DNA from: Rhodosalinus sediminis
GTDB taxonomy: Bacteria > Pseudomonadota > Alphaproteobacteria > Rhodobacterales > Rhodobacteraceae
Direction: 5' to 3'
Length of the DNA stretch: 64,000 nt
Assembly: GCF_003385555.1 (NCBI RefSeq)
Contig: NZ_QOHR01000004.1
Coordinates: forward strand, 166,333-230,332
Position 1 is the stretch's first letter. The number at the start of each line of letters is the position of its first letter. The notes under the pieces are model-generated. The model ran no database searches, had not been told where the DNA came from, and saw only the letters and a program-made list of their open reading frames with translations. Shown here piece after piece: positions 40,398-49,685 of this stretch. The position numbers and the translations under genes are program-made.

Positions 40398-41684
40398 ATG
40401 GCTCTTGATTCCGACACCGGCATCGCCCCCTACGAGGCGCCGGAAAAGGACCTCTACGAGATGGGCGAGATGCCGCCCCTCGGCTACGTTCCGCCGAAGA
40501 TGCACGCCTGGGTCCTGCGCGAGGAGCGCCACGGCGACCCCGACCAGGCCCTGCAGAAGGAGGTCGTGGACACCCCCGAGATCGACAGCAACGAGGTGCT
40601 TGTCCTCGTGATGGCCGCGGGCGTCAACTACAACGGCGTGTGGGCCTGCCTCGGCCAGCCGGCGAGCGTCTTCCGCGGCCACAAGGCGCCCTACGCCATC
40701 ATCGGCTCCGACGCGGCGGGCATCGTCTGGAAGGTGGGGGACAAGGTCACCCGCTGGAAGGTCGGCGACGAGGTGGTCGTCCACTGCAATCAGGACGACG
40801 GCGACGACGAGGAGTGCAACGGCGGCGACCCGATGCTCTCACCGAGCCAGCGCATCTGGGGCTACGAGAGCCCCGACGGCTCCTTCGCGCAGTTCACCCG
40901 CGTGCAGGCGCAGCAGCTCATGCCGCGGCCGAAGCACCTGACCTGGGAGGAGTCGGGCTGCTTCACGCTGACGCTCGCCACGGCCTATCGCATGCTCTTC
41001 GGCCACGAGCCGCACGAGCTGAAGCCGGGGCAGAACGTGCTCGTCTGGGGCGCCTCGGGCGGGCTCGGCTCCTTCGCGATCCAGCTCATCAACACCGCCG
41101 GCGCCAACGCGATCGGCGTGATCTCGGACGAGGACAAGCGCGACTTCGTCATGGGCCTCGGCGCGAAGGGCGTCCTCAACCGCAAGGACTTCAACTGCTG
41201 GGGCCGCCTGCCGGAGGTGAACACCCCCGAGTACAAGGAATGGTTCGCCGAGGTGCGCCGCTTCGGCAAGGCGATCTGGGAGATCACCGGCAAGGGCGTG
41301 AACGTCGACATGGTCTTCGAGCACCCGGGCGAGGCGACCTTCCCGGTCTCGACCTTCGTCGTGAAGCGCGGCGGCATGGTGGTGATCTGCGCCGGCACCA
41401 CCGGCTACAACTGCACCTTCGACGTGCGCCACATGTGGAGCCACCAGAAGCGGCTTCAGGGCAGCCACTTCGCCAACCTCAAGCAGGCGAGCGCGGCCAA
41501 CAAGCTGATGCTCGAGCGCCGGCTCGACCCCACCATGTCCGAGGTCTTTCCGTGGGACGACCTGCCGGCGGCGCACATGAAGATGCTGCGCAACGAGCAC
41601 AAGCCCGGCAACATGGCGGTCCTCGTGCAAGCGCCGCGCACCGGGCTGCGCACCTTCGAGGACGCGCTCGACGCCCGCGGCTGA
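40398..41684 (+). CDS. ccr: Crotonyl-CoA carboxylase/reductase
   Basis: This is the key enzyme of the ethylmalonyl-CoA pathway: it reductively carboxylates crotonyl-CoA with NADPH and CO2 to ethylmalonyl-CoA. It has 428 residues of the medium-chain dehydrogenase superfamily: a GroES-like N-terminal half with AAGVNYNGVWACLGQP and HCNQDDGDDEECNGGDPM, then a Rossmann fold with VWGASGGLGSFAIQL near residue 220. The insertions and FEHPGEATFPVSTFVVKRGG separate it from quinone reductases. A GC hairpin follows its stop. Confidence 0.97.
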   Translation: MALDSDTGIAPYEAPEKDLYEMGEMPPLGYVPPKMHAWVLREERHGDPDQALQKEVVDTPEIDSNEVLVLVMAAGVNYNGVWACLGQPASVFRGHKAPYAIIGSDAAGIVWKVGDKVTRWKVGDEVVVHCNQDDGDDEECNGGDPMLSPSQRIWGYESPDGSFAQFTRVQAQQLMPRPKHLTWEESGCFTLTLATAYRMLFGHEPHELKPGQNVLVWGASGGLGSFAIQLINTAGANAIGVISDEDKRDFVMGLGAKGVLNRKDFNCWGRLPEVNTPEYKEWFAEVRRFGKAIWEITGKGVNVDMVFEHPGEATFPVSTFVVKRGGMVVICAGTTGYNCTFDVRHMWSHQKRLQGSHFANLKQASAANKLMLERRLDPTMSEVFPWDDLPAAHMKMLRNEHKPGNMAVLVQAPRTGLRTFEDALDARG

Positions 41685-41685
41685 C

Positions 41686-41704
41686 GGTGCGCGGGCCGCG
41701 CACC
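41686..41704 (+). terminator. GC hairpin after ccr
   Basis: GGTGCGCGG and CCGCGCACC arms sit two bases after the ccr stop, and GGTGCGCGG is repeated again at 41713-41721. It resembles the GGTGCG-type stems between suc genes. It may be a terminator or a REP-like mRNA-stabilising element. There is no T-run. Confidence 0.5.
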
Positions 41705-41777
41705 GGATATGCCGGTGCGCGGCGACGTGATAGGCTCCCCGGCGAGGATCGTCGCCGCAGTCACGCCGGGGGACGCC

Positions 41778-41957
41778 ATGCAGCACGACTGGATACCCGA
41801 GGTTCTGGAGGACCTGAGGGCCTACGCGCGCGAGAACGGTTTGCCGCGCCTCGCCGAGGAACTCGACAGCGTCCGCCTCTTCGCCCTCGCCGAGATCGCT
41901 TCGCGCTTCGAGCCGCCGCCCGACACCGGCGGTCATCAGACCCGGGGGCCGCGCTGA
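41778..41957 (+). CDS. 59-residue small protein of unknown function
   Basis: The predicted product starts MQHDWIPEVLEDLRAYARENG and continues as amphipathic helices, a common form of small Rhodobacteraceae proteins of unknown role. A start 69 bases earlier is possible but has no ribosome site. GGGGGAC is six bases before this ATG. It follows ccr by 93 nt and could be on the same transcript. Confidence 0.6.
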   Translation: MQHDWIPEVLEDLRAYARENGLPRLAEELDSVRLFALAEIASRFEPPPDTGGHQTRGPR

Positions 41958-41978
41958 CCTCGGGCATGCTCGCGGAAA

Positions 41979-42006
41979 GCCCCGCCGCGCTGGAACGCGG
42001 CGGGGC
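41979..42006 (-). terminator. Terminator of the outer-membrane barrel gene
   Basis: A perfect 11-bp stem, GCCCCGCCGCG and CGCGGCGGGGC with a 6-nt loop, is followed on the minus strand by TTTCC, 20 nt after the stop of the barrel gene. Confidence 0.7.
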
Positions 42007-42026
42007 CGGACGCGTGCCGGACCGGC

Positions 42027-42725
42027 TCAGAAGCGGCGTTCGACCCCGACCGTGACGGTGGTCATGTCGAAGTCGGCCTCCGGCGCGAAATCGGCCCAGT
42101 CGACGTCCTCCTCGCCGTAGTCCGTGTAGGCGATCTCGCCCCGCACGGCCCAGCTGTCGTTAAGCATGGTCTGGGCGCCGATCCCGGCCGTCCAGCCGTT
42201 GAGGGAGACGTCGTCGTCTTCATAGGAGGTGGAGCCGCTGACGCCACTGACTTCCGCGGTTCCGAAGGCGAAACCGGCGGCGCCGTACACCAGAACGTTG
42301 TCGAAGGTGCGGCCGACCCGGCCGCGCAGGGCGCCGAAGGTTTCGATCGTGGCCTCGGCGCTCTGCAAATCTGAACCGGCAATGTCGTCGGTATCGCCGG
42401 AAATATCCGCGCCGTTATAGGCGACGTCCACGCCGAAGACCATCGGGCCGTTCTGGATGTCGTAGCCGCCGTAGATCCCGGCGAAGCCGCCGTCGATGTC
42501 GAAATCCTCGCTCGCGTCGGCGGCGAACGTCAGATCCGCGGTCCCGCTCGCCGCGCCGATCTGCGCGCCGAGGAACGGGCCGGCCCAGGGGGTCGCGGGC
42601 GGCGCGGGCGCGATCACCTCGGGCTCCGGAGCGGGCGCGGGCTTCGGCGACCCGGCGAGCGCCGTGCTGCCGAGCAGGCAGGCTGTCGCGAGCGTGAGCG
42701 GGATATGGGCGAGCTGTCTGGTCAT
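42027..42725 (-). CDS. Outer-membrane beta-barrel protein (opacity/Omp25-like)
   Basis: The 232-residue protein has a signal peptide ending near STALAGS, a short Pro-rich periplasm-facing stretch, and then alternating amphipathic strands that end in ERRF, with a C-terminal Phe as needed for barrel assembly. GPFLGAQIGAASG and GGYDIQNGPMVFGVDV are typical of the small eight-stranded porin-like family. It is acidic. GAAAGGGG precedes the ATG. The function is probably structural or adhesive, unknown in detail. Confidence 0.85.
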   Translation of the reverse strand: MTRQLAHIPLTLATACLLGSTALAGSPKPAPAPEPEVIAPAPPATPWAGPFLGAQIGAASGTADLTFAADASEDFDIDGGFAGIYGGYDIQNGPMVFGVDVAYNGADISGDTDDIAGSDLQSAEATIETFGALRGRVGRTFDNVLVYGAAGFAFGTAEVSGVSGSTSYEDDDVSLNGWTAGIGAQTMLNDSWAVRGEIAYTDYGEEDVDWADFAPEADFDMTTVTVGVERRF

Positions 42726-42861
42726 GGTGACCCCTTTCGCTCTTTTTTAGCTCGAAAGCTGTGAAAAGATGCTGAAAGATTGGGCGTCACCCCCGCAGGC
42801 CGTCAACCATGCGTGTCGAAGACGGCGCATGCGTCGCCTGTCTGCAACAGGGGTGGGCGTC

Positions 42862-42889
42862 TTGACGACCCGCCCGCCTCTGATAGACC
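42862..42889 (+). promoter_or_regulatory. Probable argS promoter
   Basis: TTGACG and TAGACC are separated by 16 bp and end 27 bp before the argS ATG. TAGAC-type -10 boxes recur at other genes of this window. Confidence 0.5.
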
Positions 42890-42916
42890 CCCGCGCAGCT
42901 TGCAGCGGGGAGCGCG

Positions 42917-44662
42917 ATGAACCTCTTTTCGGAGATGCACGGAACCGTCGCCGCGGCGCTCGACGCGCTGGTCGCGGACGGCACGCTGCCGGCGGGTCTC
43001 GACACCGCCGCCGTCACGGTCGAGCCGCCGCGCGATCCCGCCCACGGCGACATGGCGACCAACGCGGCGATGGTGCTCGCCAAGCCCGCGGGGCTGAAGC
43101 CGCGCGCGATCGCCGAGGCGCTCGCCGACAGGCTCGCCGCCGATCCCCGCGTGGCCACGGCCGAGGTGGCGGGGCCGGGCTTCATCAACCTGCGCCTCGA
43201 TCCGTCCGCCTGGCACGGCGTGCTCGCCGCGGCGCTGGGCGAGGGGCGCGATTTCGGCCGCTCGGCGCTGGGGCAGGGGCTGAAGGTGGACGTCGAATAC
43301 GTCTCCGCCAACCCGACGGGGCCGCTGCACGTGGGCCACACCCGCGGCGCGGTCTTCGGCGACGCGCTGGCGCGCCTGCTGGACTTCGCCGGCTACGACG
43401 TCACGCGCGAATACTACATCAACGACGGCGGCGCGCAGGTCGACGTGCTCGCCCGCTCCGTCTACCTGCGCTACCTTGAGGCGCACGGGCAGGAGGTCGC
43501 CTTCGAGGACGGCACCTATCCCGGCGACTACCTCGTGCCCGTGGGCGAGGCGCTGAAGGCCGAGGTGGGCGACGCCTACGTCGGCCGCCCCGAGGCCGAG
43601 TGGCTCGCGCCGGTGCGCGCCTTCGCCACCGACGCGATGATGGCGCTCATCCGCGACGACCTGAAGGCGCTCGGCGTCGAGATGGACGTCTTCTTCTCCG
43701 AGAAGTCGCTCTACGGCACCGGCCGGATCGAGGCGGCGCTCGACAGCCTGCGCGAAAAGGGCCTCCTCTACGAGGGCGTGCTGGAGCCGCCCAAGGGCAA
43801 GACCCCCGAGGACTGGGAGCCGCGCGAGCAGACGCTCTTCCGCTCGACCGACTACGGCGACGACGTGGACCGCCCGGTGATGAAATCGGACGGAAGCTGG
43901 ACCTATTTCGCCCCCGACATCGCCTATCACTACGACAAGGTGGAGCGCGGCTTCGACTGGCTGATCGACGTCTTCGGCGCCGACCACGGCGGCTACGTCA
44001 AGCGGATGAAGGCCGCGGTCGCCGCGCTCTCGCAGGACGCGGTGCCGCTCGACGTGAAGCTCATGCAGCTCGTCAAGCTCTACAAGGGCGGCGAACCCTT
44101 CAAGATGTCCAAGCGCGCGGGCACCTTCGTGACGCTGCGTGACGTGGTCGACGAGGTGGGCCCGGACGTGACCCGCTTCGTCATGCTCACCCGCAAGAAC
44201 GACGCGCCGCTCGATTTCGACTTCGACAAGGTGCTGGAGCAATCGAAGGACAATCCCGTCTTCTACGTGCAATACGCCCATGCGCGCGTCTGCTCGCTCC
44301 TGCGCAAGGCGGAGGCGGCGGGGCTGCCGGCCTCGGACGCGGCGCTGCGGGGCGCCGATCTCTCGGCGCTCGGGCACGAGGCGGAGCTCGCGCTCGCCCG
44401 GAAGATCGCCGAGTGGCCGCGCCTCGTCGAGATCGCGGGCCGAAGCTGCGAGCCGCACCGCGTCGCCTTCTACCTCTACGACCTGGCGAGCGAGCTGCAC
44501 GCGCTCTGGAACCGCGGCCACGACGAGCCGGCGCTGCGCTTCCTGCAGGAGGATGACCCCGCGGGCAGCACCGCGCGCCTCGCGCTCGCCCGCGCCTCCG
44601 CCGTTGTCATTTCCGCAGGTCTTGGTATCCTCGGCGTCACCCCGGCGGAAGAGATGCGCTGA
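42917..44662 (+). CDS. argS: Arginyl-tRNA synthetase
   Basis: This class I synthetase charges tRNA-Arg. It has 581 residues with the N-terminal Add-1 domain, HIGH-type [20 protein letters not shown], a KMSKR loop ([16 protein letters not shown]) and the C-terminal anticodon-binding helices. GGGGAG precedes the ATG. It heads an apparent run argS-SPOR-nagZ-scpA-scpB. Confidence 0.98.
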   Translation: MNLFSEMHGTVAAALDALVADGTLPAGLDTAAVTVEPPRDPAHGDMATNAAMVLAKPAGLKPRAIAEALADRLAADPRVATAEVAGPGFINLRLDPSAWHGVLAAALGEGRDFGRSALGQGLKVDVEYVSANPTGPLHVGHTRGAVFGDALARLLDFAGYDVTREYYINDGGAQVDVLARSVYLRYLEAHGQEVAFEDGTYPGDYLVPVGEALKAEVGDAYVGRPEAEWLAPVRAFATDAMMALIRDDLKALGVEMDVFFSEKSLYGTGRIEAALDSLREKGLLYEGVLEPPKGKTPEDWEPREQTLFRSTDYGDDVDRPVMKSDGSWTYFAPDIAYHYDKVERGFDWLIDVFGADHGGYVKRMKAAVAALSQDAVPLDVKLMQLVKLYKGGEPFKMSKRAGTFVTLRDVVDEVGPDVTRFVMLTRKNDAPLDFDFDKVLEQSKDNPVFYVQYAHARVCSLLRKAEAAGLPASDAALRGADLSALGHEAELALARKIAEWPRLVEIAGRSCEPHRVAFYLYDLASELHALWNRGHDEPALRFLQEDDPAGSTARLALARASAVVISAGLGILGVTPAEEMR

Positions 44663-44741
44663 GATCGCACGCCCGCCGGCGGATCGGGCAAGAGCAGTCG
44701 GACCCGGCCCCATGGGGCGCCGGGCGGAAACGAGGCGGGAC

Positions 44742-45743
44742 ATGACGGATATCGACCCGGACGCGGCCGCACGGCGGCCCTCACTTTCGCGCATGACGCA
44801 GATCGCGGCGGCGACCGTGTCGCTCGCGCTGATCGCGGGCATCTCGGTCTGGGGCTACCGGCTGATCGAGCGCGACGTGCACGGCGTGCCCGTGGTGCAG
44901 GCGGCCGAGGGCGCCGCGCGCATCCAGCCCGAGGCGCCCGGCGGGCGCCCGGCGGCGCATCAGGGCCTCGCGGTGAACGAGGTCGCCGGCGCCGGCACCG
45001 CCGCGCCGCCGCCCGCGCAGGTGCGCCTCGCCGCCGCGCCGGTCACCCTGACCGAGGAGGACCTGCCGCAGGGCGCGCTCGCCGCGCGCGCGAAGGAGGC
45101 TCCGGCGGCGACAGACGACGCGGCGCCCGCATCCGCCGGCGCGCTGCGCGCGCTCGCCGATCAGATCGCAGGGGCCGACGCGCCCGCCCTGTCGCTCGAC
45201 GCGATCGAGGAGGTCTCGGCCCCGGCAGGGCGGACCGAGGCCGGGACGGCCGCCGCCTCCGTGCCCGCGGTGCCCGACACGACCGCGGCACTGGCCGAGG
45301 CCATGGCGATGGACGCCGAGAGCGCCGCCGCGCCGGGCGGCGCCAAGACGATCGCCGCGCGCTCCGGCGTGCCCGCGCGGTCGCTTCGCCCGACGGTGCG
45401 GCCCGCGGTGCTGCGCGTCGCCGCCCGCGGCGCCGAGGTGCCGGCGCCAGCCGCGCGCCCCGTCCCCGAGGCGGATCCCGAGAGCCTGCCCGCCGGCACG
45501 CGCCTCGTGCAGCTCGGCGCCTTCGAGAGCGCCGAGGTCGCGCGCAGCGAATGGGAGCGCCTCGACGGCCGCTTCGCGGCCTATCTCGGCGGCAAGACGC
45601 GCGTCGTGCAGCGCGCCGAGAGCGGCGGGCGCACCTTCTGGCGGCTGCGCGCGATGGGCTTCGAGGGCCTCGCCGACGCGCGCCGCTTCTGCGCCGCGCT
45701 CACCGCCGAGGGGGCGGACTGCATCCCCGTCGTCACCCGGTGA
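44742..45743 (+). CDS. SPOR domain membrane protein
   Basis: This protein of 333 residues has a short cytoplasmic start, one membrane helix (IAAATVSLALIAGISVWGY), an Ala/Pro-rich periplasmic linker (about 60-250) and a C-terminal SPOR domain (VQLGAFESAEVARSEWERL and RLRAMGFEGLADARRFC). SPOR domains bind denuded septal peptidoglycan, so a role at the division site is likely. It overlaps nagZ by GTGA. An in-frame ATG 30 bases earlier is less well placed relative to GAGG. Confidence 0.85.
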   Translation: MTDIDPDAAARRPSLSRMTQIAAATVSLALIAGISVWGYRLIERDVHGVPVVQAAEGAARIQPEAPGGRPAAHQGLAVNEVAGAGTAAPPPAQVRLAAAPVTLTEEDLPQGALAARAKEAPAATDDAAPASAGALRALADQIAGADAPALSLDAIEEVSAPAGRTEAGTAAASVPAVPDTTAALAEAMAMDAESAAAPGGAKTIAARSGVPARSLRPTVRPAVLRVAARGAEVPAPAARPVPEADPESLPAGTRLVQLGAFESAEVARSEWERLDGRFAAYLGGKTRVVQRAESGGRTFWRLRAMGFEGLADARRFCAALTAEGADCIPVVTR

Positions 45744-46747
45744 GCGCACCCGCGGCGGCGATCCTCGGCTGCGCCGGGCCGCGCCTGACGGAGCGCGAGC
45801 GCCGCTTCTTCCGCGAGGCCGATCCGTGGGGCTTCATCCTCTTCGCGCGCAACTGCGAAAGCGCGGGGCAGATCACCGCGCTCGTCGCGGAGCTGCGCGC
45901 GGCGGTGGGGCGCGACGCGCCCGTCCTGATCGACCAGGAGGGCGGGCGCGTGGCGCGGCTGCCGCGGGACGCGGGCCGCGCCTGGGCGCCGCCGCTCGAG
46001 GCCGTGGCGCGCGCCGGCGACCGGGCCGCGGAGATGCTGCGCCTGCGCGCCCGGATCATCGCGCACGAGCTCGCCGCGCTCGGCATCGACGTGAACTGCG
46101 CGCCGCTCGCCGATATCGCCACGCCGACCACGCATCCGGTGCTGCGCGACCGCTGCTATGGCGCGACGCCGGGCGCGGTGGCGGCGCGCGCCCGCGCGGT
46201 GGCCGAGGGGCTGCTGGCGGGCGGGGTGCTGCCCGTCCTGAAGCACATCCCCGGCCACGGCCGCGCCACCGCCGACAGCCACCGCGCCCTGCCGCGGGTC
46301 GGGGCGGCGGCGGCCGACCTGCGGCTCACCGATTTCGCGCCCTTCGCGGCGCTCGCCGACCTGCCGCTCGGGATGACGGCGCATGTGGTCTATACCGCGC
46401 TCGACGACCGCCCCGTGACGATCTCGCCCGCGATGATCCGCCTGATCCGCGACGAACTCGGATTCGCGGGGCTCCTGATGACCGACGACATCTCGATGCA
46501 GGCCCTCTCGGGCGGTGGGGCCGCGCGCGCCGCGGCGGCGCGCGCGGCGGGCTGCGACGTGGTTCTGCACTGCAACGGCGACGCGGAAGAGATGGCCGCC
46601 GTCGTCGCGGCGGCGGGGTCGCTCACGTCGGCGGCGGCGGCGCGCGCGGCGGCCGCGCTCGCCCGCCGGGGCGCGGGCGAGGCGGTTGACATCGCCGCAC
46701 TTCAGGCCAAGCATGACGCCCTTCTGAGCGTGACGGGCCATGACTGA
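45740..46747 (+). CDS. nagZ: Beta-N-acetylhexosaminidase (glycoside hydrolase 3)
   Basis: This cytoplasmic enzyme of muropeptide recycling removes GlcNAc from anhydro-muropeptides. The 335-residue single-domain GH3 protein has KHIPGHGRATADSH (catalytic His-Asp loop) and LLMTDDISMQAL with the Asp nucleophile. The start is GTG overlapping the SPOR gene stop, and its end overlaps scpA by eight bases. Pairing with a septal SPOR protein links it to wall turnover. Confidence 0.93.
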   Translation: MSAPAAAILGCAGPRLTERERRFFREADPWGFILFARNCESAGQITALVAELRAAVGRDAPVLIDQEGGRVARLPRDAGRAWAPPLEAVARAGDRAAEMLRLRARIIAHELAALGIDVNCAPLADIATPTTHPVLRDRCYGATPGAVAARARAVAEGLLAGGVLPVLKHIPGHGRATADSHRALPRVGAAAADLRLTDFAPFAALADLPLGMTAHVVYTALDDRPVTISPAMIRLIRDELGFAGLLMTDDISMQALSGGGAARAAAARAAGCDVVLHCNGDAEEMAAVVAAAGSLTSAAAARAAAALARRGAGEAVDIAALQAKHDALLSVTGHD

Positions 46748-47537
46748 GACGGGAGCCGAGACCCCTGCGACGGACGGCGTCGCCGCGCGCCTCGCCGCCG
46801 AGGCGCTGATCGTGGACGTCGACGGCTTCGAGGGGCCGCTCGACGTGCTGCTCACGCTCTCGCGCAGCCAGAAGGTGGACCTGCGCCGGGTCTCTATCCT
46901 GCAACTCGCCGAACAGTACCTCGCCTTCGTCGAGGAGGCGCGCGCGCTCCGGATCGAGCTCGCCGCCGATTACCTCGTGATGGCGGCCTGGCTCGCTTTC
47001 CTGAAATCGCGCCTCCTGTTGCCGCCGGAACCGGAGGAGGAGGGGCCCTCGGGCGACGAGATGGCGGCCTATCTCGCCTTTCAGCTCGAGCGCCTGCAGG
47101 CGATGCGCGACGCCGCCGCGCGGCTCATGGCGCGCGACCGGCTGGGGCGCGACGTCTTCGCGCGCGGCCTGCCCGAGCGGGTCGAGCGCGTCCGGCGCCT
47201 GCGCTACGACGCGTCGCTTCTCGACCTGATGCACGCCTATGCCCGCGTGCGCACCCGCGACGAGTTCCGCCCCTGGGCCTTCGACCGGCAGGCGGTCTTC
47301 ACCATGGAGGAGGCGCTCGAGCGGATGCGCGGCATGATCGGCTTCGCCGGCACCTGGACCGACATCGCCGCCTATCTGCCCGAGGAGTGGCGCGCCGACC
47401 CGGCGCGCCGCCGCTCGGCCACCGCCGCGACCTTCGCCGCGACGCTGGAACTCGCCCGGGAAGGCCGGCTCGAGATCCGGCAGTCGGAGACCTTCGCGCC
47501 GATCGAGGTGCGCCGGCGGGAGCGCCCGGATGGCTGA
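46740..47537 (+). CDS. scpA: Segregation and condensation protein A
   Basis: This kleisin subunit of the SMC-ScpAB condensin bridges the SMC heads. The 265 residues begin with the conserved VDGFEGPLDVLLTLSRSQKVDL and SILQLAEQYL, then MAAWLAFLKSRLLLP. The C-terminal winged-helix region includes the FAATLELAREGRLEIRQSETF segment. It overlaps both nagZ and scpB, so all three are translationally linked. Confidence 0.95.
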   Translation: MTETGAETPATDGVAARLAAEALIVDVDGFEGPLDVLLTLSRSQKVDLRRVSILQLAEQYLAFVEEARALRIELAADYLVMAAWLAFLKSRLLLPPEPEEEGPSGDEMAAYLAFQLERLQAMRDAAARLMARDRLGRDVFARGLPERVERVRRLRYDASLLDLMHAYARVRTRDEFRPWAFDRQAVFTMEEALERMRGMIGFAGTWTDIAAYLPEEWRADPARRRSATAATFAATLELAREGRLEIRQSETFAPIEVRRRERPDG

Positions 47538-48276
47538 GGGCGAGGACGAAAAGGGGGCGCTGCCCCCGTCGCCCGTTCCGGGCGACTCCCCCGGGATATT
47601 TGAGCCAAGAAGAAGCGCCGCGGAGGAGGAGGGCAGCCTGTTCGGCGCGCCGCCGATGGCCGAGCAGGAGCGCATGGTGGAGGCGATGCTCTTCGCCTCG
47701 GCCGAGCCGCTGACGGCGCGGGCGATGGGCGCGCGCATGCCGCAGGGCTCGGACCCGGCGGAGGCGGTGCAGCATCTGCGCCGGCGCTACGCGGGCCGCG
47801 GCGTGCAGGTGGTGCGCGTCGGCGAGGCCTGGGCGATCCGCACGGCGCCGGATCTCGGCTTCCTGATGCAGACGGAGGTGGAGGAGACGCGCAAGCTGTC
47901 GCGCGCGGCGACGGAGACGCTGGCGATCATCGCCTATCACCAGCCCGTCACCCGGGCCGAGATCGAGGAGATTCGCGGCGTTTCGCTCAGCCGGGGCACG
48001 ATCGATCAGCTGCTGGATCTGGACTGGATCCGCTTCGGGCGGCGGCGGGCGACTCCGGGGCGGCCCGTGACCTTCGTGGTGACGGAGGCCTTTCTCGACC
48101 ACTTCGGACTGGAGAGCGCGCGCGACCTGCCGGGGCTCGCCGAGCTGCGGGCGGCGGGGCTTCTCGACAGCCGGCCCGGCGTGGCGCCGGGGCAGGGCGA
48201 GGCTGACGAGGACGCGGCGGAGGGCGACGCGGACGGAGACGCGGGCGGCGACCAGTCGGACCTTTTCGAGGGGTGA
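47530..48276 (+). CDS. scpB: Segregation and condensation protein B with a repeat-derived N-terminal insert
   Basis: ScpB dimers bind the ScpA kleisin. The core (residues about 42-220) has EQERMVEAMLFASAEPLT, TETLAIIAYHQPVTRAEIE and RGTIDQLLDLDWI, the usual tandem winged helices. Residues about 9-29 are encoded by a copy of the 63-nt double-hairpin element otherwise found between genes. The only in-frame ATG, GTG or TTG before the conserved SLFGAPPMAEQERM segment is at 47530, overlapping the scpA stop, so the insert appears to be translated. If translation began at 47656 instead, the element would be leader. Confidence 0.93.
   Translation: MAEGEDEKGALPPSPVPGDSPGIFEPRRSAAEEEGSLFGAPPMAEQERMVEAMLFASAEPLTARAMGARMPQGSDPAEAVQHLRRRYAGRGVQVVRVGEAWAIRTAPDLGFLMQTEVEETRKLSRAATETLAIIAYHQPVTRAEIEEIRGVSLSRGTIDQLLDLDWIRFGRRRATPGRPVTFVVTEAFLDHFGLESARDLPGLAELRAAGLLDSRPGVAPGQGEADEDAAEGDADGDAGGDQSDLFEG
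47553..47615 (+). repeat. 63-nt double-hairpin element inside scpB (copy 3)
   Basis: GGGGG-CGCTG-CCCCC (47553-47567) is followed by the 8-bp stem GTCGCCCG/CGGGCGAC (47568-47586) and CCCCCGGGATATTTGAGCCA plus AGAAGAAG. The length is 63 nt, 21 codons, with no stop in the scpB frame. The second stem differs in sequence from copy 2 but pairs equally, which points to selection on, or descent through, structure. Confidence 0.75.
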
Positions 48277-48342
48277 TGCCCTGAAATCTCCATTTTCGGC
48301 GCCTAGGTTCTGACTGACGAGTGACCTTCGGGGGATCGCGGG

Positions 48343-48546
48343 ATGAACGCCAATCGCATCGTGCAGATGGTGCTCCGCCAGGTGATGCGCCGGCTGATCG
48401 GGCGCGGCATAAACGCCGGGATCGACCGGGCGACGCGCGGCCGGCGCGGGGACAACGCCGCGCAGGGGCCGCCGCCGGGCGGGCGCGACCGCGCGCGCAA
48501 GACGAAGAAGGCGCTGCGCCTCGCCCGGCGTTTCGGGCGCTTCTGA
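48343..48546 (+). CDS. 67-residue very basic small protein
   Basis: The predicted product starts MNANRIVQMVLRQVMRRLIGRG and is rich in Arg/Lys, with helical first half and RARKTKKALRLARRFGRF at the end. It could bind nucleic acid or membranes, but I recognise no family. GGGGGAT precedes the ATG. It is convergent with the deaminase gene, 16 nt apart. Confidence 0.6.
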   Translation: MNANRIVQMVLRQVMRRLIGRGINAGIDRATRGRRGDNAAQGPPPGGRDRARKTKKALRLARRFGRF

Positions 48547-48562
48547 GGGCCGCGGCGCGCGC

Positions 48563-49639
48563 TCAGGCGCGGAAGTGCTTGGAGAGCTTCAGGCCCTGGC
48601 CCTGGTAGTTGGAGGCGAGGCCGGCGCCGTAAAGCTGATCCGGGCGCGCCGCCATGCGCTCGTAGACGAGCCGGCCGACGGTCTGGCCGTGCTCCAGCAC
48701 GAAGGGCGCCTCGTGGCAGCGCACCTCGAGGACGCCGCGCGCGCCGGCGCCGCCCGCGGCCGCATGGCCGAAGCCCGGGTCGAAGAAGCCGGCGTAATGC
48801 ACGCGGAACTCGCCCACCATGGCGAGATAGGGCGCCATCTCGGCGGCGTAGTCGGGCGGGATGTGCACCGCCTCGCGGCTGACGAGGATGTAGAAGGCGC
48901 CGGGGTCGAGGATAAGCCGCCCGTCGCGCGCCGTGAGCGGCTCCCAGAAGTCGGCGGGGGCGTAGTGGCCGATCCGGTCGAGGTCGATGAGCCCGGTGTG
49001 CGGCTTCGCGCGCCAGCCGACGAGGCCGCCGTCGCGCGGCGCGAGGTCCACGGAGAAGCCGAGGCCGCCGTCGATCACCGCCGGGCCGCCGGCGACGAGG
49101 CCCTCGCGCGCGTGGAGCGCGGCGAGCTCGGCGTCGCTCAGCACCGCGTCGCCGCGGCGGAAGCGGATCTGGTTCAGCCGCTGGCCCGGGCGCACCAGCA
49201 CGGAGAAGGAGCGCGGGCAGATCTCGGCGTAGAGCGGGCCGGCGTAGCCGGGCGCGACGCGGTCGAACTCGGTGCCGTGGTCGGTGACCACCCGGGTCAG
49301 GAGGTCCAGCCGGCCCGTCGAGCTCTTGGCGTTGGTCACGGCCGCGACGTCGTCGGGGAGGGCGAGGGCCTCCGCGATCTCGGCGAGGTAGACGCAGCCC
49401 TTCTCCAGCACCGCGCCTGAGGTGAGGTCGATCTCGTGCATGGCGAGATCGTCGAGACGCTCGGCCACGCGGTGCCCGGCGCCCGCGAGGAAGGAGGCGC
49501 GCAGCCGCCAGACGCGGCGCCCGAGGCGCAGGTCGAGGCTCGCCGGCTGGATCTGGCCCTCGGCGAGCGGGGTGGCGGCGCGCACGGCGCCGGCCTCGGT
49601 CAGCGCCGCGATTTCCTGTGACGGCAGGGCACCGGTCAT
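48563..49639 (-). CDS. 2'-deoxycytidine 5'-triphosphate deaminase (double-domain Dcd family)
   Basis: It deaminates dCTP to dUTP for dTTP synthesis. At 358 residues it is about twice E. coli Dcd (193), with two dUTPase/Dcd-type halves: QIQPASLDLRLGRRVWRLR and TNAKSSTGRLDLLTRVV in the first, and FRVHYAGFFDPGFG and EVRCHEAPFVLEHGQTVGRL in the second. The latter matches the PGFxG...L-E-V...P...G-Q-x core. This long form is known in alphaproteobacteria. It is a single gene next to tRNA-Pro. Confidence 0.9.
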   Translation of the reverse strand: MTGALPSQEIAALTEAGAVRAATPLAEGQIQPASLDLRLGRRVWRLRASFLAGAGHRVAERLDDLAMHEIDLTSGAVLEKGCVYLAEIAEALALPDDVAAVTNAKSSTGRLDLLTRVVTDHGTEFDRVAPGYAGPLYAEICPRSFSVLVRPGQRLNQIRFRRGDAVLSDAELAALHAREGLVAGGPAVIDGGLGFSVDLAPRDGGLVGWRAKPHTGLIDLDRIGHYAPADFWEPLTARDGRLILDPGAFYILVSREAVHIPPDYAAEMAPYLAMVGEFRVHYAGFFDPGFGHAAAGGAGARGVLEVRCHEAPFVLEHGQTVGRLVYERMAARPDQLYGAGLASNYQGQGLKLSKHFRA

Positions 49640-49685
49640 GGGCGGTTGTCCGAAACGGGGGTGACGCGGTGGGGGGCGGCGGAGA

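Noticed and set aside
42388..42412. GGAAATATCC in the outer-membrane barrel gene as another dispersed-element tail
   Set aside because: Only the short GATATTTCC core matches. No AAGAAG tail or adjoining hairpin is present, and it is normal barrel coding sequence.
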